Source: Muribaculaceae bacterium (GTDB lineage Bacteria > Bacteroidota > Bacteroidia > Bacteroidales > Muribaculaceae). Taken from it: a DNA stretch of 9,015 nt. The notes beneath the pieces are model-generated. The model was not told the origin of the DNA. It saw nothing but the letters and a program-made list of their open reading frames with translations, and did not search any database. The first letter of the stretch is position 1. Each line of letters begins with the position of its first letter. The DNA lies in assembly GCA_024400895.1 (NCBI GenBank), contig JAKSMA010000086.1, positions 1 to 9,015 of the forward strand, read 5' to 3'. Below are positions 6,850 through 9,015 of this stretch, one piece after another. Made by a program: the position numbers and the translations under genes.

Positions 6850-8499
6850 TTAACGCATAGAGGTTGAAAATTCTTTTGGGCGTATGAGGTTTTCCTTATA
6901 CACGCGTCCAAAACTATCGGTCACCGTGATTGTGACAGGAGCGGTGGCGGTGGCGGCGTGACACACAAACATGTGGGTGGTGAGGATTGGGCGGTCTATG
7001 CCAGGTTTTTTACCGATTTTCACTTTCTCTAAGCCTATGGAAAGCATGTGCAGAGGGTCGAAAGTGGTGGTGCGCTCAACAGGTAGTTTTCCCCCGTTTT
7101 CCTCCACTTCCACTTTCCAGTCCACATCATAGTCCCAAATGTTGATAAGGATAGTGTTTTCTGGAATTTCTGCATAATTGGGCAACGAGGGGTAGTAGTT
7201 GTAGAATTTTTTAACGGCATCATTGCCTTTACAGAAATCACGAATTGTGTTCATGTCGTAGACACGCATTTGGTGGTCGCCAATGCTATCGATAGGGTCG
7301 ATAGGTTTGTATGTCCATGAAATGCTGTCGCCGTCAATGGTGTAGAGTTCGTAGCCTGCAGGTGAGCCGTCCCGACAAAGATGGCGAGGCGATGTCTGGT
7401 AGGTGTGCCACCAAGTTCCGCACACTGCAGCAATGTTGTTTTCGTGAATGTTTTTGTACGCAGCAGGATGTGCGTGATAGTTGTAGTGTGAATGACCTGA
7501 GAGAATCTTCACTCGAGAAAATTCTTTAAATAATTCTGCAAATTTCGTGCTGTTGTCGTCTTTTAAATAGGGTAATACATCATATTTTCCATTAGTTGAG
7601 ACTTTCCACCCCTGTGAATGGATGCCCACGATGATAGGCGTGCTTTTGTCGGTGATATGTTTTAAATCCTCTTTAATCCATCCCATTTGTTCTGCGGTCA
7701 CAATGTCGTCATAGAAATCGGGGCTACCAGCAGCGCCAGTAGGGATAGGCGAACCGTCGGTTGGCATCTCGTTGCGGTAGAACACATCGTCGAGCATAAT
7801 GTAGTGAACAGCTCCTATATTCATTGAGTAAAATCTGGGTCCGAAATGCTTTCTGAATAGGGCAGAGGCTTCAAAATCGCAATCATCCCCGGCTGGGATA
7901 GCGGAGTCGTTGTCGTGATTACCCATGATGTGATAGAGCGCGCAGGGGTATTTCGTTTGGCGGAGTAGAGCGATGTAATCAGCGTAACCAAAGCCTGTTT
8001 CATACATGTATTCGTCCCAAACGGCGTCGCCAAGTGAAAGCGCAAATGAAGGTGATTCCGAAGAATCCACCGTTCGGTGTAGGCTTGTCATGAAGAAATC
8101 AGAAAACTGCTTCACATCATTAGATTTGTTGGCCATGTGCTGGTCGGTGTTCACAATCAGTTGGTATTTATCAAGGCTGGCAGGCATGATATTGAAATCA
8201 TGTGTTTCGTCTTTCTTTGTGTCGGATGAAAGTGGTGCCCAAAATTTAGGAGAGAAGCCATCCTTGCTCATTTCGGGAGCATATCCACCAGGGAGTATGT
8301 AGAAAATATAGCCATTCTTCTTTTGTGATTGAAGTGAGTATTTCCCTTGTGCATTCGTGATGGCCCAATTTTGCCCGTCAGAAACATATACGTTACTAAC
8401 TCCGTTTCCGTTGCAGTGGATTGTCCCTTTGATGTTGGCTGAAAAAGTTGGAGGGGGGCAAATCAGTAGGCAAGTAATTATGAATATGATTTTGTGCAT
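6850..8499 (-). CDS. Exported calcineurin-like metallophosphoesterase, MetallophosN-Metallophos-MetallophosC type
   Basis: This is a two-metal phosphoesterase expected to cleave a phosphomonoester or phosphodiester in the periplasm or outer envelope; the substrate is unknown. From the ATG at 8499 it has 549 residues, with a signal peptide MHKIIFIITCLLICPPPTFSA. A small beta-sandwich N-domain follows at about 22-105 (NIKGTIHCNGNGVSNVYVSD, NAQGKYSL). The catalytic domain covers about 112-340 and carries the whole metal-ligand set: DQH (119-121), LGDAVWD (156-162), GNHD (193-196), GIHSQ (H294) and GHSHYNYH (335-342). A C-terminal beta domain reaches residue 549. The frame stays open upstream to 8613, but that extension lacks signal-peptide character and would run across the likely promoter, so the internal ATG was chosen. 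It is convergent with the SusCD pair and divergent from the deacetylase gene, so it is a single-gene transcript. Its base composition is closer to susC than to proB. Confidence 0.93.
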   Translation of the reverse strand: MHKIIFIITCLLICPPPTFSANIKGTIHCNGNGVSNVYVSDGQNWAITNAQGKYSLQSQKKNGYIFYILPGGYAPEMSKDGFSPKFWAPLSSDTKKDETHDFNIMPASLDKYQLIVNTDQHMANKSNDVKQFSDFFMTSLHRTVDSSESPSFALSLGDAVWDEYMYETGFGYADYIALLRQTKYPCALYHIMGNHDNDSAIPAGDDCDFEASALFRKHFGPRFYSMNIGAVHYIMLDDVFYRNEMPTDGSPIPTGAAGSPDFYDDIVTAEQMGWIKEDLKHITDKSTPIIVGIHSQGWKVSTNGKYDVLPYLKDDNSTKFAELFKEFSRVKILSGHSHYNYHAHPAAYKNIHENNIAAVCGTWWHTYQTSPRHLCRDGSPAGYELYTIDGDSISWTYKPIDPIDSIGDHQMRVYDMNTIRDFCKGNDAVKKFYNYYPSLPNYAEIPENTILINIWDYDVDWKVEVEENGGKLPVERTTTFDPLHMLSIGLEKVKIGKKPGIDRPILTTHMFVCHAATATAPVTITVTDSFGRVYKENLIRPKEFSTSMR

Positions 8500-8527
8500 A
8501 GAAGAATTAGTTTTATAATATGATTTG

Positions 8528-8535
8528 CAAAAATA
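8528..8535 (-). promoter_or_regulatory. -7 promoter box of the phosphoesterase gene
   Basis: On the minus strand TATTTTTG (8535-8528) matches TAnnTTTG exactly. Transcription would begin near 8521, about 22 nt before the ATG at 8499. No clear -33 TTTG is visible at the expected distance. The position argues against translation from any start upstream of 8521. Confidence 0.45.
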
Positions 8536-8590
8536 ATAATTTCTAGGATTTTTCTTGTTTGTTTTGGGTGCCGATTTTGGAAAAAATGGA

Positions 8591-8598
8591 TAACTTTG
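8591..8598 (+). promoter_or_regulatory. -7 promoter box of the PIG-L deacetylase gene
   Basis: TAACTTTG matches TAnnTTTG exactly. TTTG at 8563-8566 could act as the -33 box, although its 24-bp spacing is longer than usual. Transcription would begin near 8604, giving a leader of about 43 nt. An imperfect inverted repeat (GTAAA 8604-8608, TTTAC 8616-8620) lies right at that start and could be an operator, but it may be chance. Confidence 0.5.
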
Positions 8599-8646
8599 CC
8601 TTGGTAAAATCACAATTTACTCAACCATTAACACCTTATTATAATT

Positions 8647-9015
8647 ATGAAAAAAAGAGGACTTGTTTTCTGTTGTGTGTTGCTGGCTGCCTTCATGGTT
8701 AGCTTCGCTTCGTTTGCCCAGGCATTGGATTTGAAAAAGTATAAGAAAGCGCTGGTGATTGGCGCCCATCCCGACGACCCTGAATATTGCTGCGGCGGCA
8801 CGGCGTTGATGCTTCAGCGTGCGGGCTGTGAGGTGGTGAATGTGTATCTCACCGGTGGTGAGGCTGGTATTCCAGGCATCACTGGCGATGAGGCGAAGGC
8901 TATTCGCACGAAGGAGATTCACGACGCTTGCGCCATTATGGGCGTGCGCTATGTGATGCTCTCGCAGGTGGACGGCGCCACAGAAATCACCAAGGCACGC
9001 TACGAGGAAATGAAG
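8647..9015 (+). CDS. Exported PIG-L/LmbE-family zinc-dependent N-deacetylase, N-terminal part
   Basis: PIG-L-family enzymes remove N-acetyl groups from sugars or sugar conjugates with a single zinc ion. The first 123 codons are present and the gene continues past the right edge. A signal peptide (MKKRGLVFCCVLLAAFMVSF..., cleaved near FAQA, residues 23-26) sends it to the periplasm or beyond. The family motif GAHPDDPEYCCGGT is at 39-52, with H41 and D44 as expected zinc ligands and D43 as the expected catalytic base. Next come LTGGEAGIPG (69-78) and the conserved helix IRTKEIHDACAIMGV (86-100). The third zinc ligand lies beyond the window. The start follows an A/T-rich leader and a good -7 box. 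It is divergent from the phosphoesterase. It is G+C-rich (39 of 60 bases at 8761-8820), unlike that neighbour. Substrate unknown; a family member acting on mycothiol-like thiols is less likely because of the signal peptide. Confidence 0.9.
   Translation, partial: MKKRGLVFCCVLLAAFMVSFASFAQALDLKKYKKALVIGAHPDDPEYCCGGTALMLQRAGCEVVNVYLTGGEAGIPGITGDEAKAIRTKEIHDACAIMGVRYVMLSQVDGATEITKARYEEMK

Noticed and set aside
8500..8613. A 38-codon N-terminal extension of the phosphoesterase
   Set aside because: It is lysine/asparagine-rich without signal-peptide features, it precedes a complete signal peptide starting at 8499, and it contains the likely -7 box.
8617..8922. A 101-codon open frame on the minus strand
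   Set aside because: It is antisense to the start of the PIG-L deacetylase, whose AHPDD motif proves the opposite strand is coding.

Overview
This window is Bacteroidota DNA, most likely from the Bacteroidales (Prevotella-like or Muribaculaceae-like); the genus cannot be fixed by eye. The support is a tandem SusC/SusD pair, promoters of the TAnnTTTG type, weak or absent Shine-Dalgarno sequences with A/T-rich leaders, and a ProB sequence of the kind expected in this phylum.

Layout. Positions 1-1395 (minus strand) carry the proline biosynthesis genes: complete proB (glutamate 5-kinase) followed by the first 67 codons of proA. The 93-bp gap between them holds six tandem copies of an A/T-rich heptamer. 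Positions 1396-1678 are a divergent intergenic region with a proB promoter facing left and a susC promoter facing right, plus two inverted repeats that could be operators. Positions 1679-6739 (plus strand) are a two-gene outer-membrane uptake operon. It encodes a 1109-residue SusC/RagA TonB-dependent transporter and a 575-residue SusD/RagB surface lipoprotein, separated by 3 bp if the first SusD ATG is used. A long 24-bp-stem hairpin at 6773-6825 lies between this operon and the convergent next gene and probably terminates both. Positions 6850-8499 (minus) encode an exported three-domain calcineurin-like metallophosphoesterase. Positions 8500-8646 are a second divergent intergenic region with a TAnnTTTG box on each strand. 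From 8647 to the window edge (plus) is the start of an exported PIG-L/LmbE-type zinc deacetylase.

How the genes may work together. ProB and ProA catalyse the first two steps of proline synthesis and are housekeeping neighbours. SusC and SusD form one complex that captures and imports a ligand, usually a glycan or peptide. No glycoside hydrolase, polysaccharide lyase, sulfatase, hybrid two-component regulator, ECF sigma or anti-sigma gene lies in the window, and this SusC has no N-terminal STN signalling domain. The substrate therefore cannot be named. The two flanking enzymes have signal peptides and would act in the envelope, which allows the inference of a substrate with phosphate-ester or N-acetyl groups. 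They are on separate transcripts, so this link is weak.

Base composition is uneven. Hand-counted 60-base samples are G+C-rich in proB (37/60) and in the deacetylase (39/60), and lower in susC (27/60) and the phosphoesterase (26/60). I found no clearly new system, RNA gene, CRISPR array or mobile element.
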